From JBHFEI01 sp041928815 (GTDB taxonomy: Bacteria > Pseudomonadota > Alphaproteobacteria > Rhizobiales > Rhizobiaceae), in contig NZ_JBHFEI010000007.1 in assembly GCF_041928815.1 (NCBI RefSeq), positions 1-64,000 of the forward strand: a DNA stretch of 64,000 bases, in the 5' to 3' direction. The translations under genes and the position numbers were made by a program. The notes under the pieces are model-generated. The model saw only the letters and a program-made list of their open reading frames with translations. It ran no database searches and was not told the origin of the DNA. Numbering within the stretch: the first letter of the stretch is position 1; the number at the start of each line of letters is the position of its first letter. Below, one piece after another: positions 50,993 through 59,962 of the stretch.

Positions 50993-51392
50993 GACGACCG
51001 AGGACGCGACCATCGCCTACAAGACGATCCTCGCCGCCATCATCGACAACCGCCCCTCCGGCACGCGCCAGCGTCTTGCCGCAGCCCTCGGCAAGCACCG
51101 CTCCTTCGTCACCCAGGTGACGAGCCCCGCCTATCCGACGCCGCTGCCGGCGCGCCATCTCGCGACGGTGTTCCAGGTCTGCCACATGAGCGCCGCCGAG
51201 CGGGCGCGGTTTCTGGATGCCTACCAGCTCGCCCATCCGGGCAAGCTTCCCGATCTCGGCGGGCAGGAGGGGCTGCGCAACCTGTCGCTGATGGTGCCCG
51301 ACCTCGGCGACGAGCGGAAGAACCGGATGATGGACGAGGCGGTCGCCGATTTCGTGCAGCGGATGGCCGCCTTGTTCGGCGAACGGGATTAG
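50982..51392 (+). CDS. Small HTH-like protein in the dha operon
   Basis: A 136-residue soluble protein, unrecognised. RQRLAAALGKHRSFVTQVTS at about residues 29-48 looks like a lambda-repressor-type HTH; the C-terminal half is charged helix (KNRMMDEAVADFVQRMAALF). It overlaps the enzyme I stop by 11 bp behind GGGGAGG, so it belongs to the kinase operon. It could be a local regulator or a scaffold. No effector domain is visible. Confidence 0.7.
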   Translation: MARETTEDATIAYKTILAAIIDNRPSGTRQRLAAALGKHRSFVTQVTSPAYPTPLPARHLATVFQVCHMSAAERARFLDAYQLAHPGKLPDLGGQEGLRNLSLMVPDLGDERKNRMMDEAVADFVQRMAALFGERD

Positions 51393-51450
51393 GTCAAGCT
51401 TGTCTGCCGAGGGGCTCGCCGGACGGCGGATCGATGCCGGGGAGGGCACG

Positions 51451-52446
51451 ATGAAGAAGTTCACGAATGCGGCGGGATCGGTGGTCGCCGAGAGCCTCGC
51501 GGGCTTCGTCGGCGCCCATCCGGACCTGGTCGTCTTCGGCGGCGAGGGAAAATTCGTCCGCCGCCTGCACCTCGTGCCCGGCAAGGTCGCGGTGATCTCC
51601 GGCGGCGGCGGCGGGCACGAGCCGATGCATGCGGGCTTCGTCGGCCGCGGCATGCTCGATGCCGCCTGCACCGGCCATGTCTTCACCTCGCCGACGCCCG
51701 ACCAGATCGCCGCCGCCATCGCCGGGACGGACACGGGCGCCGGATGCCTGCTCGTCGTCAAGAACTATGACGGCGACGTGATGAATTTCGAGATGGCGGC
51801 CGAGATGGCGGCGGGCCGGCACCGGATCGAGACGGTGATCGTCGGGGACGACGTTTCGCCCGGCGGCTCGGCGCGCAGCCATGGCCGGCGCGGGCTCGCC
51901 GGCACGCTGATCGTCGAAAAGCTTCTCGGCGCGGCCGCAGAGGCCGGCGCGGATGTCGCCGCCCTGAAGACGGCCGGCGATGCGCTGGGCGGGCGCATCC
52001 GCACCATGGGCGTCGCCTGGCGCGGCGTCGCGCTGCCCGAGACGCGCCGCGAGACGTTTTCCCTCGACGAGGAGGAGATGGAAGTCGGGATCGGCATCCA
52101 CGGCGAACCGGGGCGGCAGCGCGCCGCCTTCGCCACCGCCGATGCGATCGTCGAGCGCATGACCGCCGCCATTCTGGCCGACCTGCCGCAGGCAGACCGC
52201 GAGCGCGCCCTGCTCATCGTCAACGGACTGGGCGGAACGCCGCCGTCGGACCTCTATCTCGCGCAGCATCTGGCGCGCCGGCGCGTCGAGGCGGCGGGGG
52301 CGACGGTCGCGCGGACGCTGACCGGCACCTTCGCCACCTCGCTCGACATGGCGGGCCTTTCGCTGACGGTCTGCCTTCTGTCCGAGGCTGAGCTCGCCCT
52401 CTGGGACGCGCCGGTGGCGACCGGCGCGCTGCGCTGGCGGGCCTGA
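51451..52446 (+). CDS. dhaK: PTS-type dihydroxyacetone kinase substrate-binding subunit DhaK
   Basis: A 331-residue subunit that binds the ketose covalently through His217 in VGIGIHGEPG. SGGGGGHEPMHAGFVG and KNYDGDVMNFEMAAEMA are conserved DhaK segments. The start at 51451 follows GGGAGGG. In most operons dhaK comes first; here it is last, after dhaL, dhaM, HPr, EI and the HTH-like gene. It ends 6 bp from the convergent hyuB stop. Confidence 0.93.
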   Translation: MKKFTNAAGSVVAESLAGFVGAHPDLVVFGGEGKFVRRLHLVPGKVAVISGGGGGHEPMHAGFVGRGMLDAACTGHVFTSPTPDQIAAAIAGTDTGAGCLLVVKNYDGDVMNFEMAAEMAAGRHRIETVIVGDDVSPGGSARSHGRRGLAGTLIVEKLLGAAAEAGADVAALKTAGDALGGRIRTMGVAWRGVALPETRRETFSLDEEEMEVGIGIHGEPGRQRAAFATADAIVERMTAAILADLPQADRERALLIVNGLGGTPPSDLYLAQHLARRRVEAAGATVARTLTGTFATSLDMAGLSLTVCLLSEAELALWDAPVATGALRWRA

Positions 52447-52452
52447 TGTGCC

Positions 52453-54225
52453 TCAGGCCGCGATGACGTAAAGCCCCGGCCGGGCGGGATCAGGCACGAC
52501 CGCGACGCCATAGACCGACGCCGCCTTCTCGACGCTGAGCCAGCCGCGATTGACCGAGGCCAGCACCCGCGCCGGATCGCGCCTTGCCGGATCGCCGTAG
52601 CCGCCGCCGCCGGAGGCCGTGAAGGCGATCTTCGCGCCCTCCTCGATCACCACCTCGGCAAAGGCCGGCAGCACTTCCTCCGAACCATCCGCCTTCAGCT
52701 TGACGCTTTCGCTGGCCTTGCCCGTACCGCCGCCCAGCACGCCGCGCGGCGGGAAGGTGGTGCCGTCGGCGGCATAGACGATGGTCATGTCGTGGTCGAG
52801 CGGATAGAAGACGCCGCCGACCGTCGGCGCACCCTCGAACTCGCCGAACCCTTGCGAGTCCTGCACGACGCCGCGGCTCTCGATCAGGATCGGATACATG
52901 CTCTCGTCGACCTCGACCGAATCGAGCTGGATCAGGCCGGCATTGGCCGGGCCGCAATAGGTCAGCCAGCCGTCATAGCCGCTGAGCGCGCCGCCGCCGG
53001 CATAGCCGACGAAGACCTGGTTGACATAGCCGCGCCCGTGCTTGAACGGATCGGCGCCGGAGATGACGCCGACGCCGGCCGGCAGGTGCGAGCCGCCTTC
53101 GGCCTGGCCGTAGGGCGCGCCCATTTCGGAGAAGACGCAGTTGCCGGCGATCATCAGGCGGTCATTGACATTGGTGGTCGCGACCGAGGTGCCGACCGGA
53201 TATTTCGGCTTGCCGACGGCGCTGCCCTCGCGCAGCAGCACCTTGATCTGGGCCTTGGCGCCCTCGTTGTGTGGCACGCTTTCGTCGAGATTGTTGAACA
53301 CACCGATGCGGCAGGAGCCGGTCGCGGTGTTTTCCGAGAGGTTGAGGCCGCCCGGCACGTTGTCGATATTGTCGCGCGCGTCGACGACGATCTCGCCGGC
53401 CACCGGATCGACATGGATCGTCAGGCGGACGGGAATGCCCTCGTCGGCGACGCCCGGGACCGGATCATGGCGCAGCGCGTAGGAGTAGCTGCCCGCCGGC
53501 AGTTTGGCGATCGCCGCCTTGGCGCAACGCGCGCCGTAATCGAACCAGTCCTCGACGAAGTTCATCAGCGTGTCGCGGCCGTAACGCTCGATCAGCTCGC
53601 CGATGCGGCGCTCGCCGGTGCGGCAGGCGCCGATCTGCGCGCGCACGTCGCCGAGCCACATGTCGGGAACGCGGTTGCGCATGGTGCCGATGCGCAGGAT
53701 GTCGGCCTTTTCCTTGTAGTTCTGCGCCACGCGCACGCAGGGGAAATGCATGCCCTCCTCGAAGATGTTCTTGGCGAAGGGCAAGTAGGTGGAAGGCACC
53801 GGCGCGCCGGTATCGGCATGGTGCGACAGCGCCATCATCCAGAACAGCGGCTCGCCCTTGTGGAAGACCGGCATGGCGACGATGAGGTCGGCATGGTGCG
53901 TTCCGCCGGTGAAGGGGCAGTTGTTGAAGAAGATGTCGCCCTGCGCGATGTCGTCGAAGAGTTCGCTGATCGGCCGCGTCGCCAGGTCCATCGACATGAC
54001 GTGGATCGGCAGCGCGTCTTCCACGGACACGAGGCGGTGGTCGTAGGTGAGGATGGCGCAGCTGAAGTCGCGGGCGTTCTTGATGACGGCCGAGCGGCTG
54101 GCGCGCATGACGACGAGGGTCATCTCGCGCACGATCGCCTCGAACCGGCTTTTCAGCACCGACATCAGGAAGGGATCGACACGGCGCTCGCCGGCGGGAA
54201 TGTCGGAGGAGAGGATCTTGTCCAT
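52453..54225 (-). CDS. hyuB: Hydantoinase/oxoprolinase B-family subunit HyuB
   Basis: A 590-residue subunit of an ATP-dependent hydantoinase/5-oxoprolinase/acetone-carboxylase-type enzyme. Family segments are RFEAIVREMTLVVMRASRSA, FSCAILTYDHRLVS, FFNNCPFTGGTHHADLIVAM and the glycine-rich end FTASGGGGYGDPARRDP. It normally works with HyuA to hydrolyse a ring amide with ATP. The N-methylhydantoinase label is only a family name; the substrate is unknown. It lies 25 bp after hyuA. Confidence 0.93.
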   Translation of the reverse strand: MDKILSSDIPAGERRVDPFLMSVLKSRFEAIVREMTLVVMRASRSAVIKNARDFSCAILTYDHRLVSVEDALPIHVMSMDLATRPISELFDDIAQGDIFFNNCPFTGGTHHADLIVAMPVFHKGEPLFWMMALSHHADTGAPVPSTYLPFAKNIFEEGMHFPCVRVAQNYKEKADILRIGTMRNRVPDMWLGDVRAQIGACRTGERRIGELIERYGRDTLMNFVEDWFDYGARCAKAAIAKLPAGSYSYALRHDPVPGVADEGIPVRLTIHVDPVAGEIVVDARDNIDNVPGGLNLSENTATGSCRIGVFNNLDESVPHNEGAKAQIKVLLREGSAVGKPKYPVGTSVATTNVNDRLMIAGNCVFSEMGAPYGQAEGGSHLPAGVGVISGADPFKHGRGYVNQVFVGYAGGGALSGYDGWLTYCGPANAGLIQLDSVEVDESMYPILIESRGVVQDSQGFGEFEGAPTVGGVFYPLDHDMTIVYAADGTTFPPRGVLGGGTGKASESVKLKADGSEEVLPAFAEVVIEEGAKIAFTASGGGGYGDPARRDPARVLASVNRGWLSVEKAASVYGVAVVPDPARPGLYVIAA

Positions 54226-54250
54226 GATGAAATTCCTTCCGGTTCGTGGC

Positions 54251-56311
54251 TCAGGCGACGTGGACGACGAGGTTGCCGTAGGGATCGACGGTGCCGTCGT
54301 GTCCGTTCTTCAGATAGGCGGTGAAGGTCGGCGCATCGACGATGCAGGGACCGGCGAGCGTCGCACCGGCGCCGAGGCCGTCGAGATCGTAGACCGGGAT
54401 CGCCTGTGCCTCCCCCGCCTCGTGGCTGTAGACGGCGCGGGTCCCCTTGGCGGTCGCGGCCCCCGGCCGGCTGTCGAGCACATGGTTGCGCCAGACATCC
54501 TGGCCGTCGCGCTTGCCGATCGCGCGCAGCTTCCAGGCGGTGAACTCGACGATGTCGCCATCGGCGCGGATCGAGTAGATGCGCTCGTGCATCCTGTGGA
54601 AGTCCTCCACCAGCGCCGGCAGGTCGCCGTCGGTCACGACGCCGTTCTCGACGCCGAGCGGCACCTCGATCTCGAAGGACTGGTATTCGTAACGGCCCAT
54701 GAAGGAAAATTCGAAACGGCGGTTGTCCGATGAGACGCCGGCTTCCTCGAGGAAGGCGTTGCCGGCTTCCTTCAGCTTCGCCAGCGTCGCGGTGATGCCT
54801 TGCGGGTCGAAGATGGCGCTGGAGGTGAGGAGAACGCCCATGTCCTCCTTGCGGATGTCGGAGATCAGCCCGCCGAAGGCGCTGAGGCCCGCCATGAAGC
54901 GCGGGATCATGTAGCGCTTCAGTTGCAGGATGTCGGCCATGTCGGCGATGTGGATGGCGGTGGCGCCGCCGCCGCAGACGAAGAAGCTGTCACGCGGGTT
55001 GATGCCCTCGCGCACGGTGATCTCCTCGATCGCCGCGACCATGTTGTGGTTCGAGGTGGTGTAGATGGCGTAGGCCGCCTCCTCGACCGTCACACCGAGA
55101 CGGCGCGCGACCTTGCCGATGACTTCCACCGCCTTCTCGCGCGACAGCTTCATCTTGCCGCCGAGGAAATAGTCGGGATCGACGATGCCGAGCACGACAT
55201 TGGCGTCGGTGACGGTCGGCTCGGTGCCGCCGTTTCCATAGCAGGCGGGGCCTGGCCGGGCGCCGGCGCTGCGCGGGCCGACATGCAGCAGGCCGCCATC
55301 GTCGACCGAGGCGATCGAGCCGCCGCCGGCGCCGACCGAGCGCACATCGACCTTCGGAATGCCGAGACTGTCGTCATGGATCATGCTGTCGGGCGTGACG
55401 ATGATCTGGTGATCGCGCAGCGCCGAAACGTCGAAGGTGGTGCCGCCCATGTCGCCGACGATGATATCGGGCTCGTCGGAGAGCGCCAGCGCCGCCATCG
55501 GCGCCAAGGTCGGGCCGGACATGACGCTGTAGATCGGCTTCCTGATCATGTCGGCGAGCGGCATCATGCCGCCGACGCAGTTGGCGAGCAGCAGTTCGCC
55601 GCCGAAGTTTTCCGCGTCGAGCGCCAGCTTCAGCTTCTCGATATAGGTGCGCACGATCGGGTTGATCGAGGCGTCGATGGCGGCGGCGATGATGCGCTTG
55701 TATTCGCGCGGCATCGGGTTGATCTCGTGGCTGAGCGTGATCGGGATGCCCGGCAGTTCCTTCTCCAGGATGTCGCGGACGGCCCGTTCATGCTCGGGAT
55801 TGACCACCGACCACAGCAGGCCGACGGCGATCGCCTCGACGCCCGAGGCGCGGAAATCGCCCGCCGCCTTGACCACATCCTCGGGCTTCAGCGCCGTCAT
55901 GATCCGTCCGCGCGCGTCGATGCGGCCGCCGACCGTCTTCGTCAGATGGCGCGGAACGTAAGGCTCCGGGTAGTTCAGCTTCCACTGAAAGGCGCCCTTG
56001 CGCGGGCCTTCGCGCAGGACCAGGATATCCTGGTGGCCCTCGGTGAGGATCAGGCCGACCTTGACCGTCTTGCGCTCGACCAGCGCATTGGTCGAGACGG
56101 TGGAGCCGTGCACGATCAGGTCGATTTCCTGGAGGAACGCTTCCGGCGGCAGGCCGTAGCCTTCGGCGGCCACATGCAGGACGTTGATGAAGCCCTTCTC
56201 GAATTCACCGGGCGTCGTCGGCGACTTGAAGATCGAGATCTCGCCCTTCTCGTTGGAGACGAGGCAGTCCGTGAACGTGCCGCCGATATCGATACACACC
56301 TGGTAAGCCAT
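54251..56311 (-). CDS. hyuA: Hydantoinase/oxoprolinase A-family subunit HyuA
   Basis: A 686-residue ATPase subunit with the actin-like fold. The phosphate loop is CIDIGGTFTDCLV at the N-terminus, GSTVSTNALVERK follows, then DMGGTTFDVSAL, VGAGGGSIASVD and FFVCGGGATAIHIADMA. It is thought to phosphorylate the substrate carbonyl to prime hydrolysis by HyuB. The start at 56311 is behind GAGGACG, 29 bp downstream of the permease gene, so the enzyme and importer share one operon. Confidence 0.94.
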   Translation of the reverse strand: MAYQVCIDIGGTFTDCLVSNEKGEISIFKSPTTPGEFEKGFINVLHVAAEGYGLPPEAFLQEIDLIVHGSTVSTNALVERKTVKVGLILTEGHQDILVLREGPRKGAFQWKLNYPEPYVPRHLTKTVGGRIDARGRIMTALKPEDVVKAAGDFRASGVEAIAVGLLWSVVNPEHERAVRDILEKELPGIPITLSHEINPMPREYKRIIAAAIDASINPIVRTYIEKLKLALDAENFGGELLLANCVGGMMPLADMIRKPIYSVMSGPTLAPMAALALSDEPDIIVGDMGGTTFDVSALRDHQIIVTPDSMIHDDSLGIPKVDVRSVGAGGGSIASVDDGGLLHVGPRSAGARPGPACYGNGGTEPTVTDANVVLGIVDPDYFLGGKMKLSREKAVEVIGKVARRLGVTVEEAAYAIYTTSNHNMVAAIEEITVREGINPRDSFFVCGGGATAIHIADMADILQLKRYMIPRFMAGLSAFGGLISDIRKEDMGVLLTSSAIFDPQGITATLAKLKEAGNAFLEEAGVSSDNRRFEFSFMGRYEYQSFEIEVPLGVENGVVTDGDLPALVEDFHRMHERIYSIRADGDIVEFTAWKLRAIGKRDGQDVWRNHVLDSRPGAATAKGTRAVYSHEAGEAQAIPVYDLDGLGAGATLAGPCIVDAPTFTAYLKNGHDGTVDPYGNLVVHVA

Positions 56312-56340
56312 GAAACGTCCTCGGGAGTGGTCTGGATGGG

Positions 56341-57324
56341 TTAGCGGCGCTGGTCGTCGCGCGCGAGAAGAAGGCTGACGACGATGATGGCGCCGAGGCA
56401 GATCTGCTGCAGGTAGCCGTCGATCTGGACGAGGTTCATGCCGTTCGACAGCACCGTGACGAAGAGCGCGCCGAGGATCGCCGCGCCGACGCCGCCCTCG
56501 CCGCCCGACAGCCGCACGCCGCCGACGACCGCAGCCGCGATCGATTCGAGCGTCAGGTTGCCGCCGAGATTGGGCTCGCCGGAACCGGTGCGCGCCGTCA
56601 GCATCATCGCGCCGATGCCGGTCAGAAGCCCGCACAGCGTATAGGCGGCGGTCAGAACCGGGACGGAGCGGATGCCGGCCGCGGTCGCGGCGCGCGGATT
56701 GGCGCCGATGATGTAGAGGCTGCGGCCGAAGCCGGTCATGACCAGGACGAAGGCGATCGCGGCGAAGACGAGCAGGGCCGCGAGCGTCGGTACCGGCAGG
56801 CCGAGCACCGCGCCTTGCGAGAAGAAGGCGTTGAAGCCGGCCGGCATGCCCGTGACCGGGAAACCGCCGCTGACGGTGGAGGCAAGCGCCAGCACGATGT
56901 TGGCCATGCCGAGCGTCGTCACCAGCGGATTGATGCCGACGCCGGCGATCAGGATGCCATTGGCGAGCCCGATCAGCGTCGAGACGGCAAGGGCGGCCGC
57001 GATGCCGGCGAAGACGGCCGGGCCGCCGTCGCCGACGGCCACCATCGCCATGGCGCAGGCGACGCTGGCAAGCGAGACGCTGAAGCCAAGCGACAGGTCG
57101 AAGCCACGGGTGAGGATGACGACGGTCTGCGCCATGGCGAAGATGGCGAGGTAGCTGCCCTGCACGACGATGTTTCGGATGTTGGCGAGCGACCACACGC
57201 GTCCCTCGACAAGGCCGAAAAGGACGAAGGCGAGGAGGATCGCCAGCGGCAGGGTTGCGGCCTTCGCCGCCTGCCGCAGCGAGGCGGACGCGGGCGGGGT
57301 CTTGGCGGTGTCCGGCACGGTCAT
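56341..57324 (-). CDS. Ribose-type ABC permease
   Basis: A 327-residue inner-membrane permease with the conserved VVILTRGFDLSLGFSVSLAS, GANPRAATAAGIRSVPVLTA coupling loop and the LESIAAAVVGGVRLSGGEGG motif. It overlaps the upstream permease gene by 4 bp and forms the channel of the hyu-linked importer with it. Confidence 0.92.
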   Translation of the reverse strand: MTVPDTAKTPPASASLRQAAKAATLPLAILLAFVLFGLVEGRVWSLANIRNIVVQGSYLAIFAMAQTVVILTRGFDLSLGFSVSLASVACAMAMVAVGDGGPAVFAGIAAALAVSTLIGLANGILIAGVGINPLVTTLGMANIVLALASTVSGGFPVTGMPAGFNAFFSQGAVLGLPVPTLAALLVFAAIAFVLVMTGFGRSLYIIGANPRAATAAGIRSVPVLTAAYTLCGLLTGIGAMMLTARTGSGEPNLGGNLTLESIAAAVVGGVRLSGGEGGVGAAILGALFVTVLSNGMNLVQIDGYLQQICLGAIIVVSLLLARDDQRR

Positions 57325-58334
57325 GGTTTCCTCAGGAGAAGGCGCTCGAGCGAGAGCGCGCCGATCAGCACGGCGCCGAGCATCAGCGTCTGGTACTTGC
57401 TGTCGATCTGGAGAAGGTTCATCGCATTGGCGATGACGGTCAAAAACAGCGCCGCCATGAAGACATGCTCGGCCCGGCCGACGCCGCCGCGCAGCGACAC
57501 GCCGCCGATGACCGCCGCCGCGATCGATTCCAGCGCCAGCGTGCCGCCGATCGTCGCCTGACCCGACCCGAGGCGCGAGGTCATCAGGAAGCCGGCAAAG
57601 GCGGCAAGCACGCTCGCCATGACATAGGTGACGACCAGCGTTCGCCTGACCGGCACGCCGGAAAGCCGGGCCGAGCGCGCGTCGCTGCCGACGGCATAGA
57701 TGTGGCGGCCGAGCACGGTCCGGCGCTGCAGGAGGATGATGGCCGCGAGCACGACCAGCGCGATGGCCAGCACCATCGGCAGGCCGAGGACCTGTCCGCG
57801 GCCGATGCCGTTCGAAAAGCTGTCGAGCACGCCGTAGATCGGGATGCCTTGCGTGTAATAGAGCGCCAGCCCCATCAGGCCCGAGGTGACGGCGAGCGTC
57901 ACCATGAAGGGCGAGAGGCCAAAGCGCGCGATCAGCAGGCCGTTGACGAGGCCGACGGCGACGCCGACCGAAACCGCGCCGCCGAGCGCCATGAGGATGA
58001 CGAGCAGGTCCATGCCCGGGAACATCGGGCCGGCGACGAGCATGATCATCGCCGTGACGACCGAACTGACCGCCAGCACCGCGCCGACCGACAGGTCGAA
58101 ACCGCCCGTCGTCATCACCAGCATCTGCGCCAGCGACGGCAGCGCGAGGAACGAGACATTGCGCAGGAGATTGGTGATATTCAGCCGGTTGAGGAAACGC
58201 GGTTCCATCAGCGCCGTGCCGACGACGGCAATGACGACGAGGGCGATGACGATGCCGCCCTGCGCCAGGATGCGCTCGACGGGGCTGGTTTCAAACGCGT
58301 TCGCCCGGTTGCGGGCAGCGGTTCCGGTCGTCAT
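57321..58334 (-). CDS. Ribose-type ABC permease
   Basis: A 337-residue permease: about nine helices, VMTTGGFDLSVGAVLAVSSV near residue 80, GSDARSARLSGVPVRRTLVV as coupling loop and LESIAAAVIGGVSLRGGVGR. The start overlaps the ATPase stop by 4 bp. Partner of the following permease. Confidence 0.92.
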   Translation of the reverse strand: MTTGTAARNRANAFETSPVERILAQGGIVIALVVIAVVGTALMEPRFLNRLNITNLLRNVSFLALPSLAQMLVMTTGGFDLSVGAVLAVSSVVTAMIMLVAGPMFPGMDLLVILMALGGAVSVGVAVGLVNGLLIARFGLSPFMVTLAVTSGLMGLALYYTQGIPIYGVLDSFSNGIGRGQVLGLPMVLAIALVVLAAIILLQRRTVLGRHIYAVGSDARSARLSGVPVRRTLVVTYVMASVLAAFAGFLMTSRLGSGQATIGGTLALESIAAAVIGGVSLRGGVGRAEHVFMAALFLTVIANAMNLLQIDSKYQTLMLGAVLIGALSLERLLLRKP

Positions 58335-59851
58335 CGGGCGGCCCTCGCCTTCTCGTCGAAAGTATCCTCGCGCCCGCCGAAATAATGCTGGAGGATCCCG
58401 GCTTCGGATTTTTCCGCCTCGTCGATCTCGGCGACGATCGCGCCTTCATGCATGACATAGATGCGCGCGGCGAGGTTGATCAGTTCGGGAAGCTCCGATG
58501 TCGAGACGACGACGCAGGCGCCGGCCTCCGTCAACGCCTTGATCAGCGCATAGACATCCGCCTTGGCGCCGACGTCGATGCCGACGGTCGGCTCGTCGAA
58601 GAGGTAGACGTCAAAGTCGCGCATCAGGCCGCGCGCCAGCATCACCTTCTGCTGGTTGCCGCCGGAAAAGGCGGAGACGCGCCGCTCCGGCGCCATCGGG
58701 CGCAGGCCGAGATCGGCGAGCGGCTTGCGCACGGCGCGGCGCTCGGCGCCAAGCTTCAGGAAAGGGCCGGCCGCGATGGCGCCGAGCGACAGCGCGCTCA
58801 TCGTCACGTTCTCGCGGGCGGGGCGCGACAAGGCGAGCCCCTCGGCGCCGCGATCGGCCGGGAAATAGCAGACACTCGCCGCGAGCATGCCGCTCGGCGT
58901 CGGATGGGCGACCGTCTCGCCGGCGACGGCGATCGTGCCGGCGGCGACCGGTTCCAGGCCGAAGATCGCCCGGCAGAGTTCGCTGCGGCCGCAGCCGACG
59001 AGGCCGGCAAGCCCGACGACCTCGCCCTTGCGGCCATGGAAGGAGGCGTCGACGACGGAACCCTTTGCCGTGGTCAGGCCCCTGACCTCGAAGGCGACGG
59101 CGCCGGGATTGTGATTGATCACAGGGAAGAGCTGGGCGACGGGGCGGCCGACCATCATCTCGATCAGCCCGGTGTCGCTGACGTCGCCGGTCCTGACCGT
59201 GCCGATCAGGCGCCCGCCGCGCAGGACCGTCACGCGGTCGGAGAGAGTGCGGATCTCCGCCATGCGGTGCGAGACATAGACGATGGCGACGCCGCGGCTT
59301 TTCAGGGCCGCGATCGCGCGGAAGAGTTTGTCGGCCTCGCCGTCGGTCAACGAGGCGGTCGGCTCGTCGAGGATCAGGATCTTCGGGTTCGTGCGCAGCG
59401 CCTTGGCGATCTCCACCATCTGCTTCTGCGCACGGGACAGGCGCCCGACGGCGACGTCGAGCGGCAGGTCGAAGGCGAGGTCGGCTAAGAGGCGCTCGGC
59501 CTCGGCCCGCATCGTGCGCCCGTCGATCATCAGGCCCCTCGTCTTCTCGCGGCCGAGGAAGATGTTGTCGAGGACGGTGAGGTCGGGGACGAGACTGAAC
59601 TCCTGGAAGACGGCCGAGATGCCGAGTTCGCGCGACAGCGACGGCGTCATGCGCTGGAGCCTGCGGCCGCCGATGTCGAAAGCGCCGCCGTCCGGCGGGA
59701 AGGTGCCGACGAGAAGATTGATCAGCGTCGACTTGCCGGCGCCGTTTTCGCCGAGCAGCGCATGCACCTCGCCCGGCACGAGCGAAAAATCGACGCTGTC
59801 GAGCGCGACCGCGCCGCGGAATGTCTTGGTAAGACCGGTTACGTCCAGCAT
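58331..59851 (-). CDS. Ribose-type ABC ATPase with two ABC domains
   Basis: A 506-residue duplicated ATPase. Domain 1: GENGAGKSTLINLL near residue 38, LSRAQKQMVEIAKAL and ILILDEPTASLTDGE. Domain 2: GLVGCGRSELCRAIF, FSGGNQQKVMLARGL and VYLFDEPTVGIDVGA. Degenerate P-loop in domain 2 is usual for the class. The start at 59851 follows AAGGA. It comes after the binding-protein gene across a 111-bp gap holding a strong hairpin. Confidence 0.93.
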   Translation of the reverse strand: MLDVTGLTKTFRGAVALDSVDFSLVPGEVHALLGENGAGKSTLINLLVGTFPPDGGAFDIGGRRLQRMTPSLSRELGISAVFQEFSLVPDLTVLDNIFLGREKTRGLMIDGRTMRAEAERLLADLAFDLPLDVAVGRLSRAQKQMVEIAKALRTNPKILILDEPTASLTDGEADKLFRAIAALKSRGVAIVYVSHRMAEIRTLSDRVTVLRGGRLIGTVRTGDVSDTGLIEMMVGRPVAQLFPVINHNPGAVAFEVRGLTTAKGSVVDASFHGRKGEVVGLAGLVGCGRSELCRAIFGLEPVAAGTIAVAGETVAHPTPSGMLAASVCYFPADRGAEGLALSRPARENVTMSALSLGAIAAGPFLKLGAERRAVRKPLADLGLRPMAPERRVSAFSGGNQQKVMLARGLMRDFDVYLFDEPTVGIDVGAKADVYALIKALTEAGACVVVSTSELPELINLAARIYVMHEGAIVAEIDEAEKSEAGILQHYFGGREDTFDEKARAAR

Positions 59852-59921
59852 GTGATCCTTATCCCGCAGGCCCGGCACGGGCCGGGCCGCCGTCCTGGCG
59901 ATGCCATCCCCCCGCGAAGAC

Positions 59922-59955
59922 GGACCGGCCCGCCCCTTGCGGCGCGGGCCGGTCC
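59922..59955 (-). terminator. Intercistronic hairpin between binding-protein and ATPase genes
   Basis: GGACCGGCCCGC (59922-59933) and GCGGGCCGGTCC (59944-59955) pair over 12 bp without mismatch. It starts 8 bp after the binding-protein stop and has no U-run, so it most likely protects the upstream mRNA and lets the binding protein outnumber the membrane parts. Confidence 0.6.
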
Positions 59956-59962
59956 GGGCGGA

